From Candidatus Thermoplasmatota archaeon (GTDB taxonomy: Archaea > Thermoplasmatota > SW-10-69-26 > JACQPN01 > JAJPHT01): DNA of 64,000 nucleotides. Location: NCBI GenBank assembly GCA_035540375.1, contig DATLGO010000058.1, positions 1 through 64,000 of the forward strand, in the 5' to 3' direction. Below, piece after piece: positions 39,211 to 47,577 of this stretch. A program made the position numbers and the translations under genes. Every line of letters begins with the position of its first letter. Positions within the stretch are counted from its first letter, which is position 1. The notes beneath the pieces are model-generated. The model had not been told where the DNA came from. It was given only the letters and a program-made list of their open reading frames with translations, and ran no database searches.

Positions 39211-40115
39211 GGCGCGCCCTCGCGTGGGTCGACGGGAACGTGGTCGACGCCGCCGCCGCGCGCGTGTCGGTCCTCGACCGCGGCTTCACGCTCGCGGACG
39301 GCTGCTTCGAGACGATGCGCCTCTACGCGGGCCTGCCGTACGCGCTCGACCGGCACCTCGCGCGCCTCGCGACGAGCGCGCGCCTCCTGGACATCCCGCT
39401 CGACCGCGCCCCTGCGCGGCCCGCCGCCGTCGTGCGCGCGCTCGCCGAGGCGTGGGGCCCGGAGGAGGACGGGATGCTGCGCGTCACGCTCACGCGCGGG
39501 GTCGCGGGCGGCGTGGCGGGCCCGCGCGCGGAAGCGGCGGCGCCGACCCTCGTGGCGACGGTGATCCCCGTCCCCTATCCGGCGCGCTTCTACGAGGAGG
39601 GCCTGCGCGCCGTCCTCCTCGACCGCCCGCGCCGCGCGCCCCCCGAGGTGCTCGACCCGCGCGCGAAGACGCTCGCCTACCTCCCTCACGTGCTCGCGCG
39701 CCGCGAAGCCGAGCGGCGCGGCGCCGACGAGGCGCTCCTCCTTTCGACCGACGGCCGCCTCGCGGAAGCGACCACCGCGAACGTGTTCCTGGTCAAAAAC
39801 GGCGCCCTCGCGACGCCCGACCTCGCGACCGGCATCCTCGACGGCCTCACGCGCGCGGACGTCCTCCGCCTCGCGCGCGCCGAGGGCCTCGCGGTCGAGG
39901 AGCGCGCGATCGACCCGCGGGAAGCGGCCGCGGCGGACGAGATCCTCCTCACCGCGAGCGTGGGCGAGGTGCTCCCCGTCACGCGCCTCGACGGCCGCGC
40001 CGTGGGCGACGGCCGCGTGGGCGCGGTCGCGCGCCGCATCGCGGACCTCTACCGGCTCCATGTGAAACAGTCGCTTTCGCAGGGGGCGAGGGGAGTTTGG
40101 GAAACCATTAACTAA
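39207..40115 (+). CDS. pabC: PLP-dependent class IV aminotransferase, PabC-like
   Basis: This is a fold-type IV PLP enzyme (aminodeoxychorismate lyase / branched-chain or D-amino acid aminotransferase family). The blocks SVLDRGFTLADGCFETMR, the PLP lysine in LDPRAKTLAYLP (about residue 154), LLLSTDGRLAEATTANVFLV, and ILDGLTRADVL are all present. Fusion-like coupling to the PabB-type gene (start overlaps its stop) suggests it releases pyruvate from aminodeoxychorismate to give p-aminobenzoate. The 302-residue length includes a short extra C-terminal tail. Branched-chain aminotransferase activity cannot be excluded. Confidence 0.9.
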   Translation: MRRALAWVDGNVVDAAAARVSVLDRGFTLADGCFETMRLYAGLPYALDRHLARLATSARLLDIPLDRAPARPAAVVRALAEAWGPEEDGMLRVTLTRGVAGGVAGPRAEAAAPTLVATVIPVPYPARFYEEGLRAVLLDRPRRAPPEVLDPRAKTLAYLPHVLARREAERRGADEALLLSTDGRLAEATTANVFLVKNGALATPDLATGILDGLTRADVLRLARAEGLAVEERAIDPREAAAADEILLTASVGEVLPVTRLDGRAVGDGRVGAVARRIADLYRLHVKQSLSQGARGVWETIN

Positions 40116-40203
40116 GGTCGGGGCGCCTTTCGCCGCGTGCGACCCGGTTCGGGTCGCCGGATGGGATTGGGATGCAAGACGGCCACGTCAAGGAGGTTTC
40201 GTT

Positions 40204-40371
40204 GTGTTGAAGATCGCCGATTCGAAAGTGGAAACCGAGGCCGGGTTCCTGGAGCTGACGCTCCGGTTCGACGGGGACGTCGCGGAGCGCGTCCTCGCCG
40301 ACCTCGCGGCGTGGACCGCCCACGTCGCGATGGCCGAACAGCAGGGCGGCTGGCTCAAGCGCGCGAACTGA
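40204..40371 (+). CDS. small protein (55 residues)
   Basis: A short gene with a perfect AGGAGG 7 nt before a GTG start encodes MLKIADSKVE...LKRAN, an acidic/amphipathic protein predicted as two strands and one long helix (DVAERVLADLAAWTAHVA). It is followed within 11 nt by a strong hairpin terminator. It is too short to place in a family. The strong ribosome site, codon bias and own terminator make it a likely real gene. Confidence 0.7.
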   Translation: MLKIADSKVETEAGFLELTLRFDGDVAERVLADLAAWTAHVAMAEQQGGWLKRAN

Positions 40372-40381
40372 TGACCGCCCA

Positions 40382-40416
40382 ACGCGGAGGCCCTCGCGCC
40401 TCCGCGTCCTTTTCTT
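40382..40416 (+). terminator. terminator after the 55-residue gene
   Basis: A 9-bp perfect stem ACGCGGAGG/CCTCCGCGT with an 8-nt loop is followed by the T-rich CCTTTTCTT. Confidence 0.6.
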
Positions 40417-40504
40417 CCAACCACGCCCGCCCGCCACCGGAAGGGCTATTTACGGCGAGCGAATATCCGGCGCCACCGCCCGGCCCCGGCCGGACGTTCT
40501 CATC

Positions 40505-40577
40505 AGCCCCGTGGTCTAGTGGCCAATGATTCGGGACTCTGGATCCTGCGACACAGGTTCGAATCCTGTCGGGGCTA
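40505..40577 (+). tRNA. tRNA-Gln (anticodon CTG)
   Basis: This is a 73-nt cloverleaf. The acceptor AGCCCCG pairs with CGGGGCT, the D-arm is GTGGTCTAGTGGCCAATGAT, the anticodon loop is CTCTGGA (anticodon CUG), and the T-arm is ACAGGTTCGAATCCTGT. The discriminator is A and no CCA is encoded. AT-rich words GCTATTTAC and GAATATCC lie 40-60 nt upstream as possible promoter elements. Its last 22 nt are duplicated 112 bp downstream. Confidence 0.95.
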
Positions 40578-40785
40578 TACTCAGCCATCGAAGATGGCTG
40601 CGCCAGCCCCGCCAGGGTTGGCGCTTTTCCGTCAACGCTTTTGCGAGCGGAGCGAGCGAAAAGGGTTGGTTCGGATCCTGTCGGGGCTATACTCAGCCAT
40701 CGAAGATGGCTGCGCCAGCCCCGCCAGGGTTGGCGCTTTTCCGTCAACGCTTTTGCGAGCGGAGCGAGCGAAAAGGGTTGGTTCG
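40556..40785. repeat. 112-bp tandem duplication including the tRNA-Gln 3' end
   Basis: Copy 1 is 40556-40667, copy 2 is 40668-40779, and six bases of a third start follow. The copies differ at one position (A at 40562, G at 40674). Each contains the T-loop/acceptor half of tRNA-Gln, a hairpin CAGCCATC/GATGGCTG, and the terminator hairpin with TTTT. No gene lies between the copies, so this is a tandem duplication rather than an integrated element, though it resembles duplicated attachment sites. Confidence 0.9.
40600..40628 (+). terminator. terminator of tRNA-Gln
   Basis: A 10-bp stem GCGCCAGCCC/GGGTTGGCGC (one G-T pair) with a 5-nt loop is followed directly by TTTT. An identical copy lies at 40712-40740 in the second repeat unit. 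Confidence 0.65.
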
Positions 40786-40867
40786 CGTCAAACCCTCCGC
40801 TCGCGGCCTCGACGACTCTCAATACTTTCATATGTTCACATCCGTTCCGTGGCCTGGAGGCTTCACC

Positions 40868-41824
40868 TTGACGTCGCGCCCCTTCCGTCTCGCGGCGGCC
40901 ATCGCACTCCTGACGCTCACGCCCACGATGCTCTCGACGGTCGAGGCGGGCCAGCCGCCGGAACCGCCCGTCGTCACGGCCACCGCGGTGCCGAAGCACG
41001 TGTCCCTCTTCTGGACCGCGCCTGCCACCGAGTCCGGCGCGCCCGTGCTCGCCTACAGGGTCTACCGCGGGTCCCCGACCTGCGACGCGGCCTCGCTTCT
41101 CGCCGTGCGCGAATCCGCGCGCACCCTCGTCGACAAGAGCGTCGCGCTCGAAACCACCTACTGCTACTACGTGACGGCCGAGAACCGCTTCGGCGAGAGC
41201 GCGCCGAGCGCCCCCGTCACGCTCACCGTGCCGCCCGTTCCCGATCTCGTCGTCACGCGGCTCGACATTTCGCCCAGCTTCTACTGCCTCAGCGTTTGCG
41301 AACCAGCGGTCGCGGGCAGCGAGAACCCGCTCGGCGACCGTCTCGTGGAAGTCACGGTCGCCAACCTTGGCGCGGGCGCGACGGTCATGAAGACGAACCT
41401 CACCGTGTGGGCGTGCGATGGCGCGATTCTGGAAACGTGCGAACTCGTGGGCTACCGGCAAGCGGGCCTCCTTGCGCCGAACGCTACGCTCGAGTACCAG
41501 ACGACGTGGCCCGCCTTCGGGCGCGTGGGGCGCTTCGAATTTTGCGCGAAGGTGGAATACGGCGGCCTCGAAGCTTCCGGGCCGAACAAGGCCTGCACTC
41601 ACGAAGCGGTGCTGACGGAAGGTGCGGGATTCGGGGTGATGGCGACGGGCTCGATCGCATGTTTCGAACGCGACTTCGACGACCGCGGAGGCTTGAGTTC
41701 GCCGACGAGACAAGTGCAATGGGTGGGGGCCAGCATTCTTTATGGGTTTCTCATTCCCTCTCCCCCCTGGTATCGCCTTTGTTCCTCGGACCCGTCGTGG
41801 GCGTGGGGCGCCCGTTGGGATTGA
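40868..41824 (+). CDS. secreted protein with fibronectin type III and CARDB-like domains
   Basis: A signal peptide (LAAAIALLTLTPTMLSTVEA) is followed by an FN3 domain (PPVVTATAVPKHVSLFWTAP ... YRVYRGS ... YYVTAENRFGESAPSAPVTLTV). A second beta-sandwich reads VVTRLDISPS...VEVTVANLGAGATV like a CARDB adhesion domain. The protein has 318 residues and no lipobox or anchor. The TTG start has GGAGG exactly 7 nt upstream, as at 17235; an in-frame ATG 36 nt earlier is the alternative. The last 30 residues (YGFLIPSPPWYRLCSSD...) look less protein-like, so a late frameshift is possible. Confidence 0.75.
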   Translation: MTSRPFRLAAAIALLTLTPTMLSTVEAGQPPEPPVVTATAVPKHVSLFWTAPATESGAPVLAYRVYRGSPTCDAASLLAVRESARTLVDKSVALETTYCYYVTAENRFGESAPSAPVTLTVPPVPDLVVTRLDISPSFYCLSVCEPAVAGSENPLGDRLVEVTVANLGAGATVMKTNLTVWACDGAILETCELVGYRQAGLLAPNATLEYQTTWPAFGRVGRFEFCAKVEYGGLEASGPNKACTHEAVLTEGAGFGVMATGSIACFERDFDDRGGLSSPTRQVQWVGASILYGFLIPSPPWYRLCSSDPSWAWGARWD

Positions 41825-41857
41825 CCGTGTACGGAGTGACTTGAGGATGGCGGGAAG

Positions 41858-42283
41858 ATGGTCCGCATCGAGGTTTCCAGGCTCAAGGTCATCCCCCTGA
41901 TGCTGTCCCTGGTCCTCACCGGCTGCCTCGCAGCGCCCGAACCGCTCGCGCCTTCGCAGACGATCCGCGGCCCGCTCGAGCCGATCACCATCCCGCCCGA
42001 CCACGCCGAATTCTTCGAGTTCGAGTTCCTCCACCCGTCGAACGTGTCCTGGTTCGCTACGAACGTCACTGGGACCGTGGCCGGATGTCTCATCCTCGCG
42101 GCAGATGCGACCGAATCCCGCGCCGACGAGCCGGTCGAACGCTGGGCCTGCCTGGAACCCGTCGCCCGCGCGCGCGAGGCCTCTGCGATCCTCGAACAAG
42201 GCACCTACGCGGTCGCCTTCCGCTGCCTCGACGCCGATGAGGTCTGCTTCGTCGAGCCGCAGGTCGCGACGATCCGGATCTGA
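41858..42283 (+). CDS. small lipoprotein of unknown function
   Basis: This is a 141-residue protein with a lipoprotein signal (LKVIPLMLSLVLTGC, Cys at about residue 23) and a short beta-rich exterior part containing N-V-S/N-V-T sequons and four further cysteines. It follows the FN3 secreted protein by 33 nt and may be cotranscribed. No domain is recognised. Confidence 0.72.
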   Translation: MVRIEVSRLKVIPLMLSLVLTGCLAAPEPLAPSQTIRGPLEPITIPPDHAEFFEFEFLHPSNVSWFATNVTGTVAGCLILAADATESRADEPVERWACLEPVARAREASAILEQGTYAVAFRCLDADEVCFVEPQVATIRI

Positions 42284-42437
42284 CGGCCCTCGTCGGACCG
42301 CGCGCGACGGAGAGCGCCCCGCGTCCGCGGCCGCCGAGCGCGAGGTGGGATCCGAAAGCGAGACGTCCGCGTGAAGGCTCGATCTGAAAATTCCCCGCGC
42401 GGACGGCCCCGCCGCCCGCGCGTGTGTGCGTCGGCTT

Positions 42438-42605
42438 CTAACGGTTCTTCTGCGGCTTCCCGCTCTTCCCCTTCTCGCGCTCGCGCTCGCGCTCCTCCAT
42501 GGGGTTGCCCATGGGCATGTTCGGGTTGCGGGCTCCCGGCCGGTTCTCGTTGGGCTTGGGCACGCGAGCGCGAAACGCGTGGGGGAGCATGAAGAAGGAT
42601 GGCAT
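42438..42605 (-). CDS. possible small basic/charged protein (55 residues)
   Basis: The frame starts with an ATG 6 nt after the stop of the multi-membrane protein gene. It encodes MPSFFMLPHAFRARVPKPNEN..., a low-complexity protein rich in Arg, Asn, Pro and Met with an EREREREKGK run near the end. Close spacing suggests an operon, but the biased composition and lack of a ribosome site leave it uncertain. The flanking stretch 42284-42437 shows nothing I can identify. Confidence 0.4.
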   Translation of the reverse strand: MPSFFMLPHAFRARVPKPNENRPGARNPNMPMGNPMEEREREREKGKSGKPQKNR

Positions 42606-42611
42606 CACGGC

Positions 42612-43961
42612 TCACGCAGCGGTCGCGACGGCGGCCTCGCGCCGGTCGCGCGAGGTGATCTCCGCGACCATCGCCGCGTGCTCCGCGTCGGTCACGCCGA
42701 GGCTCTCGCGCAGGGCCTGGAGGGTGCGGCTTTCGCGGTCGACGAGGATGCCGTCCGCGAGCGCGCCTTCGAGGCCGTGGCGGTAGATCTCGAGCTGGCG
42801 CCTGCGGCGCGCTTCGCCCTTGAGGTCGGGGAAGAGGCGGCGGCCGAGCTTGTCGGCGCCTTTCGAGACGGGGGACCAGAGGATGGTCGCGCCGATCGCC
42901 GCAAGCGACCCCGCGGCGAACTCTCCAGGCAGGATTCCCGCGAGGTTCTCCTGCAGGACGCCCTCGAAGGCGTTCTCGAGCACGATGAACGCGCCCGCGG
43001 CGACGAGGCCGCCGAGCGTCGCGGCGGCGACGCGGCGCACGCGCGCGTCGATGTCGAAGACCTCGAAGCGCACGATCGCGTAGCCGAGGAGGATCGGGTA
43101 GGCGAGGAGCGCGACGTTCTGCAGGAGGTCGGCAACGAGGCCGGTCGGGACCGCGGCGGAGGCGAGCGTGAGCGCGAGGACGGCCGCGAAGGCGGCGAGG
43201 AGGAATCGGCGCTCCGCGCGGAAGGCGTCGTCGTCGAGCCGGAGGACGACGACGGCGACGGCGAGCGCCACGAGGCCGAGGACGCCGAAGAGGGCATAGA
43301 GGAGGCCCACGTCGGCGCGCGTGAGGAAGTAGAACTGCGGGTTCACGAGCGCGTACGCGACGAAGGACGTCGTAAAGTACGGGACGTAGGCGACCACCAT
43401 GCCGCCGAGCACGTACGCCCCCTGCCGGCGCCAGCTCGCGGCGCGGTCGTGCACGAGGCCGTAGGCGAGCTTCACGATGACGAGCGCCGTCGCGCCCACG
43501 AAGGCGGCAAGCAGCAGGTTTCCGAGCGGCGTGTAGAGGAACGCGACGTCGCCCCCGGGACGAACGACGGGGGCCCAGAAGAGCGTGTGGTCCCATGCGT
43601 AGGCGCCCACGAGGACGCCGGCGGGCGCGAGCGCCGAAGCGACGAGCCAACCGCGCGCATCGTCGCCGAACAGGGGGCGCGGGAAGAGAAGGCCGAAGAG
43701 CGCGAGCGCCGCGAGGAAGGCGATGAAGAAGTACCAGTACACGCTCATGAGATAGACGCGCAGGACGGGGTCCGTCGTCATGTTGCGGAGGACGAAGATG
43801 ACCGTGCTCCCGCCGTCCGCGAGCGCGAGGAGGAAGAACCCGCGGTTCAGCCACGCGTTCGGCCGCGCGACCAGGATGAAGGCGCCCACGCCGAGGATGA
43901 GGGCCCCCGCGGTGAGGCCGAGGAGATTCCCCGCGCTCCAGTCGAGGTCCACGCGGCGCAA
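42612..43961 (-). CDS. multi-spanning membrane protein with 7TM-sensor-like N-terminus
   Basis: The 449-residue protein has about ten predicted membrane helices. The first seven (from LLGLTAGALILGVGAFILVARPN) resemble the 7TM sensor module found upstream of some histidine kinases, but no kinase domain follows. After further helices there is a basic cytoplasmic segment (GRRLFPDLKGEARRRRQLEIYR). A short helical end, DGILVDRESRTLQALRESLGVTDAEHAAM, looks like a small EF-hand- or SHOCT-like motif. It is probably a membrane sensor or scaffold; the ligand is unknown. It is divergent from the first NosD-like gene. Confidence 0.78.
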   Translation of the reverse strand: MRRVDLDWSAGNLLGLTAGALILGVGAFILVARPNAWLNRGFFLLALADGGSTVIFVLRNMTTDPVLRVYLMSVYWYFFIAFLAALALFGLLFPRPLFGDDARGWLVASALAPAGVLVGAYAWDHTLFWAPVVRPGGDVAFLYTPLGNLLLAAFVGATALVIVKLAYGLVHDRAASWRRQGAYVLGGMVVAYVPYFTTSFVAYALVNPQFYFLTRADVGLLYALFGVLGLVALAVAVVVLRLDDDAFRAERRFLLAAFAAVLALTLASAAVPTGLVADLLQNVALLAYPILLGYAIVRFEVFDIDARVRRVAAATLGGLVAAGAFIVLENAFEGVLQENLAGILPGEFAAGSLAAIGATILWSPVSKGADKLGRRLFPDLKGEARRRRQLEIYRHGLEGALADGILVDRESRTLQALRESLGVTDAEHAAMVAEITSRDRREAAVATAA

Positions 43962-44055
43962 GCGCGCTCGTCGCGCATAAGGCGTTGCAGCCTTCCGGCC
44001 TGCGGGGGCAAACCTTCATGAAGGGCCCCGATCGCTAGGCGCCGGGAGCTGAAGC

Positions 44056-45765
44056 ATGCGTATCCGTGGGAAGGCGTCGCTCGCCGTCTTCATCCTCGTC
44101 GTCCCGACCGTCCTCGTCGCGGCGCCCGTCGCGCTCGCCGAAGGGGGCTTCGAGCGGCTTTCGACGCTGAACCCGGTCCCGGTGAACACGACGGTCGTGA
44201 AGCGCGGGGAGCACGCGATCTGGTCGAACGGGTCCTTCCGCTTCCAGCACACGGTCACGATCGAAATGGGCGGCCGCGCGACGCTCCTCGACGCCGCGGC
44301 CGAGTTCGCGGCCGGAAGCGGCGGGTTCCTCGTCCGGTCGGGCGGGACGCTCGACGTCCTCCGGTCCACGCTCGACCCCGCCGCGGGAAGCGCATACCGC
44401 GTCCTCGCGGAGGCCGGATCGACGCTCGTGCTCGCGAACAGCACCGTCACGGGCGGGCAGGGCGTGCGCGTCGAGACGTCGAAGGCGACCGTCGACGACA
44501 ACACGTTCCAGTCGATCCCGCTCGCGCTGCACCTCGTCGGAACCAGCATCACGGTCGAACGCAACACCTTCCTCGCGAACGCCGTCGGCGTGAACCAGAC
44601 GGGCGGATTTCCCGTCCTCCGCGCGAACCGCTTCGAGGGCGGCACGTACTGCGTGCGCGACTGGCTCTCGGACCCCACGATCGACGGGAACGAGATGCTC
44701 GGTTGCTCGTACGGCATCTGGCACGAGCGCAGCGAATCCCTGCTTGTCAACAATCGGATGATCGACAAGGCCGACCCGCCGGGAACGGGCATGGCGGTCG
44801 TCGACACGATGTCCCCCGTGATCCGCGGGAACAACATCTCGAACTGGGGCACGGGCATCCTCATCCGCAACGCCCGCGCCTACATCCGCGAGAACACAAT
44901 CCACGGGAACGTTCTCGATGGCGTTCGCGTGGAGCGCAACTCCGCGCCGATGGACATCACGTCGAACCACATCTACAAGAACGGCCGCGACGGCATTCAC
45001 CTCTCGTTCGTGTCCAAGGTCCCCGTCACCGACAACCGCGTCGGAAGCAACGGTCGGCACGGACTCTACGCCGCGTTCATCGCGTCGACCGAGGTCCGCG
45101 ACAACACGTTCTCGGGAAACGGCGGCGACGGCGTCCGCATCTCGCCCGGGAACAACCTTGTGCTCGAAGGCAACATGGCGCGCTCGAACGCCGGCACGGG
45201 GTTCGTGATCGGCGCCGTCTCGACCGCGACGCTCGACTGGAACTTTGCCTGGTACAACAAGCTCGACGGCTACGAGATCCGGGGCGCCTCCGTCCACCTC
45301 GAAGGCGGGGAGGCCGGCGTGAACGGCCGCGACGGCTTCGCCGTCGTGAACGCCTATGAGGTCACGGGCGAGGCGCCCCGCGCGTACAGCAACGGCGGCG
45401 CGGGCTTCCGCTTCGCCGCCACGCAGGGCGTCTCGATGACCGCGCCGCTTGCGAACATGAACCGCGACGGTTTCCTCGTCGAGCACGGCAACGAGAACGT
45501 CGTCCTCGCGCGGCCCACGGCCTACGCGAACGCGCGCGACGGGTTGCGCAGCCTCGCGGGCCCGACGAGCGCGCGCGAGGGCGCCTGGGTCGGCAACGCC
45601 GGATACGGCATCCAGAACCTCGACGCCCTGAACGTGGTCGACGCGATCCTCGGATACTGGGGCGCGCCGACGGGTCCTACGGTGGCGCCCGCGACCGTCG
45701 GCAAGGGCGATCGCGTCTCGACCGGCGTCCTCTTCGCGCCGTTCGCGCCGGGCCGCTTGAATTGA
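44056..45765 (+). CDS. secreted NosD-like parallel beta-helix protein (copy 1)
   Basis: The signal peptide (ending PVALAEGG) is followed by about 540 residues of right-handed parallel beta-helix. Repeats of 22-24 residues carry the N-x-F/I-x-x-N and GxGxxI patterns typical of the NosD/pectate-lyase-like family (VDDNTFQS, VERNTFLAN, IRGNNISNWGTGILIRN, IRENTIHGN, VRDNTFSGNGGDGVRI). Such proteins bind polysaccharides or assist copper enzymes, but no nos genes are present. No membrane anchor. It is followed 78 nt after its stop by a close paralogue, indicating tandem duplication. 569 residues. Confidence 0.87.
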   Translation: MRIRGKASLAVFILVVPTVLVAAPVALAEGGFERLSTLNPVPVNTTVVKRGEHAIWSNGSFRFQHTVTIEMGGRATLLDAAAEFAAGSGGFLVRSGGTLDVLRSTLDPAAGSAYRVLAEAGSTLVLANSTVTGGQGVRVETSKATVDDNTFQSIPLALHLVGTSITVERNTFLANAVGVNQTGGFPVLRANRFEGGTYCVRDWLSDPTIDGNEMLGCSYGIWHERSESLLVNNRMIDKADPPGTGMAVVDTMSPVIRGNNISNWGTGILIRNARAYIRENTIHGNVLDGVRVERNSAPMDITSNHIYKNGRDGIHLSFVSKVPVTDNRVGSNGRHGLYAAFIASTEVRDNTFSGNGGDGVRISPGNNLVLEGNMARSNAGTGFVIGAVSTATLDWNFAWYNKLDGYEIRGASVHLEGGEAGVNGRDGFAVVNAYEVTGEAPRAYSNGGAGFRFAATQGVSMTAPLANMNRDGFLVEHGNENVVLARPTAYANARDGLRSLAGPTSAREGAWVGNAGYGIQNLDALNVVDAILGYWGAPTGPTVAPATVGKGDRVSTGVLFAPFAPGRLN

Positions 45766-45843
45766 GAACGTTTTGTCGGCGATCAAATGGCTGATCGAGA
45801 ACGGCTAAACCGGTTCCGGGATGCTGGGCCGGTGAGGCTGACC

Positions 45844-47577
45844 ATGCGTTCCCGATCCTGGGCCCTCCTTATTGCGCTCCTCGTGCTGGTTCCGACCGCC
45901 GCGGCGTTCCACCAGCCCGACAAGCCGAAGAACAACCCGAACGACCGCGGCGGCCAGCACCACCAGGGCGGGTCGGTTCCGACCGTCGGATCGCACACGA
46001 TCCGCGCGGGCGAGTTCGGGAACTGGTCGGACGGCACGTACAAGTTCACGGGGAAGGTCACGATCGAGTCGGGCGGTCTTGCGCTCGTCTCGAACGCCTC
46101 GGCCCTGTTCGCTTCCGGAAGCAACGGCTTCCACGTTCTTGCGGGCGGGACGCTGCGCATCCTCGACAGCACGCTTCAGCCCGAAAGTCTCTCCTCCTCG
46201 TACCGCGTGGTCGCGGATCCAGGGTCGCACCTCCGCCTCGACGGCGCCCATCTGAAGGGCGGCCAGGGCGCGTCGATCGCGACGGAGCTCGCGATCGTGA
46301 CCGGGAACACGTTCGAGGCCATTCCGCTCGCGGTCCATCTCCTCCACACGAGCATCACGCTTTCGGGCAACACGTTCCTCGCGAACGGCGTCGGCGTGAA
46401 CCAGACGGGCGGCTTCCCCGTCCTCCGCGGAAACACGTTCGAGGGCGGCACGTATTGCATCCGCGACTGGTACTCCGACCCGACGATCGACGGCAACCGC
46501 CTCGTCGGCTGCTCCTACGGCATCTGGCACGAGCGCAGCGAATCGATCATCACGAACAACGAGATCGTCGACAAGGCCGACCCGCCGGGCACCGGCATCT
46601 CGGTGGTGGACACGATGTCCCCCATCATCGGGGGGAACGACATCTCGAACTGGGGCACGGGCATCCTCATCCGCAACGCCCGCGGCTTCGTGCGCGACAA
46701 CACGATCCACGGCAACGTCTTCGACGGCGTCCGCATCGAGGGCAACGCGGCCCCGATGGACATCACGGGCAACACGATCCGCGGCAACGGCCGCGACGGC
46801 GTCCGCCTCGTCGGCGCCTCATCGATCCCCGTCGAGGGCAACGTGATCACGGGGAACGCGGGCCACGGGGTGTACGGCGAAGGCGTCTCCAACGTGACGA
46901 TCCTATCGAACACGATCGCCGGAAACGGTGGCGACGGCGTCCGGCTCGCGAGCGGGTCCGCGCTCGTCGTCGAGAACAACCTCGCGGAATCGAACGGCGC
47001 CTCCGGCTTCGCGCTCGGCGCGGGCGTTTCGAACGCGCGCCTTTCGAAGAACACGGCGGCCTCGAACGCGCTCGACGGCTTCTCGATCGCGGGGGCCGAC
47101 CTCGTCCTCGAAACGGGCGAGGCGCGCTCGAACGGACGCGACGGCTTCTCGATCGCCGACGCCGCGCGGATCACGGCGCACGAGCCGACGTCCGAAGCGA
47201 ACGGCGGCGCCGGTTTCCGCGTCGCGAACGTGGAGCGCGCGACGCTCGTGAAGCCCGTGGCGAGCGGCAACCAGGACGGCTTCGCGGTCGAGGTCGGTTG
47301 TCGCGACCTCGTCCTCGACGGCCCGAAGGGCCACGGGAACGCCCGGGACGGGCTCCGCAATGCCGCCGGCGCGACCTCCGCGCTTCGCGGATCGTGGGTC
47401 GGCAACGGCGAGTTCGGCGTCCGCAACCTCGACGCGACGTCGAAGGTGGACGCGCGCCACGGCTGGTGGGGCGCCTCGACGGGTCCCCGTCACGCCCTCA
47501 ATCCGCTCGGCACGGGCGATCGCGTCTCGGACGGCGTCACCTACGTGCCGTATGCGACGTCGCCGCCCGCGGACTGA
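45844..47577 (+). CDS. secreted NosD-like parallel beta-helix protein (copy 2)
   Basis: This is a tandem paralogue of the preceding gene. The beta-helix core matches it block by block (GVNQTGGFPVLR, EGGTYCIRDW, YGIWHERSES, ADPPGTGISVVDTMSP, WGTGILIRNARG), while the mature N-terminus differs, with a His/Asn/Gly-rich stretch (PDKPKNNPNDRGGQHHQGG) that could bind metal. I chose the ATG giving a clean signal peptide (SWALLIALLVLVPTAAA); an ATG 57 nt upstream would place a charged segment before it. 577 residues. It ends tail to tail with the DUF72 gene. Confidence 0.87.
   Translation: MRSRSWALLIALLVLVPTAAAFHQPDKPKNNPNDRGGQHHQGGSVPTVGSHTIRAGEFGNWSDGTYKFTGKVTIESGGLALVSNASALFASGSNGFHVLAGGTLRILDSTLQPESLSSSYRVVADPGSHLRLDGAHLKGGQGASIATELAIVTGNTFEAIPLAVHLLHTSITLSGNTFLANGVGVNQTGGFPVLRGNTFEGGTYCIRDWYSDPTIDGNRLVGCSYGIWHERSESIITNNEIVDKADPPGTGISVVDTMSPIIGGNDISNWGTGILIRNARGFVRDNTIHGNVFDGVRIEGNAAPMDITGNTIRGNGRDGVRLVGASSIPVEGNVITGNAGHGVYGEGVSNVTILSNTIAGNGGDGVRLASGSALVVENNLAESNGASGFALGAGVSNARLSKNTAASNALDGFSIAGADLVLETGEARSNGRDGFSIADAARITAHEPTSEANGGAGFRVANVERATLVKPVASGNQDGFAVEVGCRDLVLDGPKGHGNARDGLRNAAGATSALRGSWVGNGEFGVRNLDATSKVDARHGWWGASTGPRHALNPLGTGDRVSDGVTYVPYATSPPAD

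Noticed and set aside
40556-40785. CRISPR-like array
   Set aside because: Only two abutting 112-bp copies without spacers, and no cas genes in the window.
40505-40785. Integrated element at tRNA-Gln
   Set aside because: No integrase or cargo between the repeated tRNA ends; the repeats are directly adjacent.
40526-40867. Upstream extension of the FN3 protein through the tRNA and repeat region
   Set aside because: It would translate tRNA-Gln and both 112-bp repeat units; the TTG with GGAGG upstream and the signal peptide mark the real start.
42371-42592. 73-codon plus-strand frame
   Set aside because: Arg/Ser/Ala low complexity without a ribosome site; lies opposite the candidate charged mini-protein.
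44056-47577. nos (nitrous oxide reductase) locus
   Set aside because: The beta-helix proteins resemble NosD but no nosZ, nosF or nosY gene is present.
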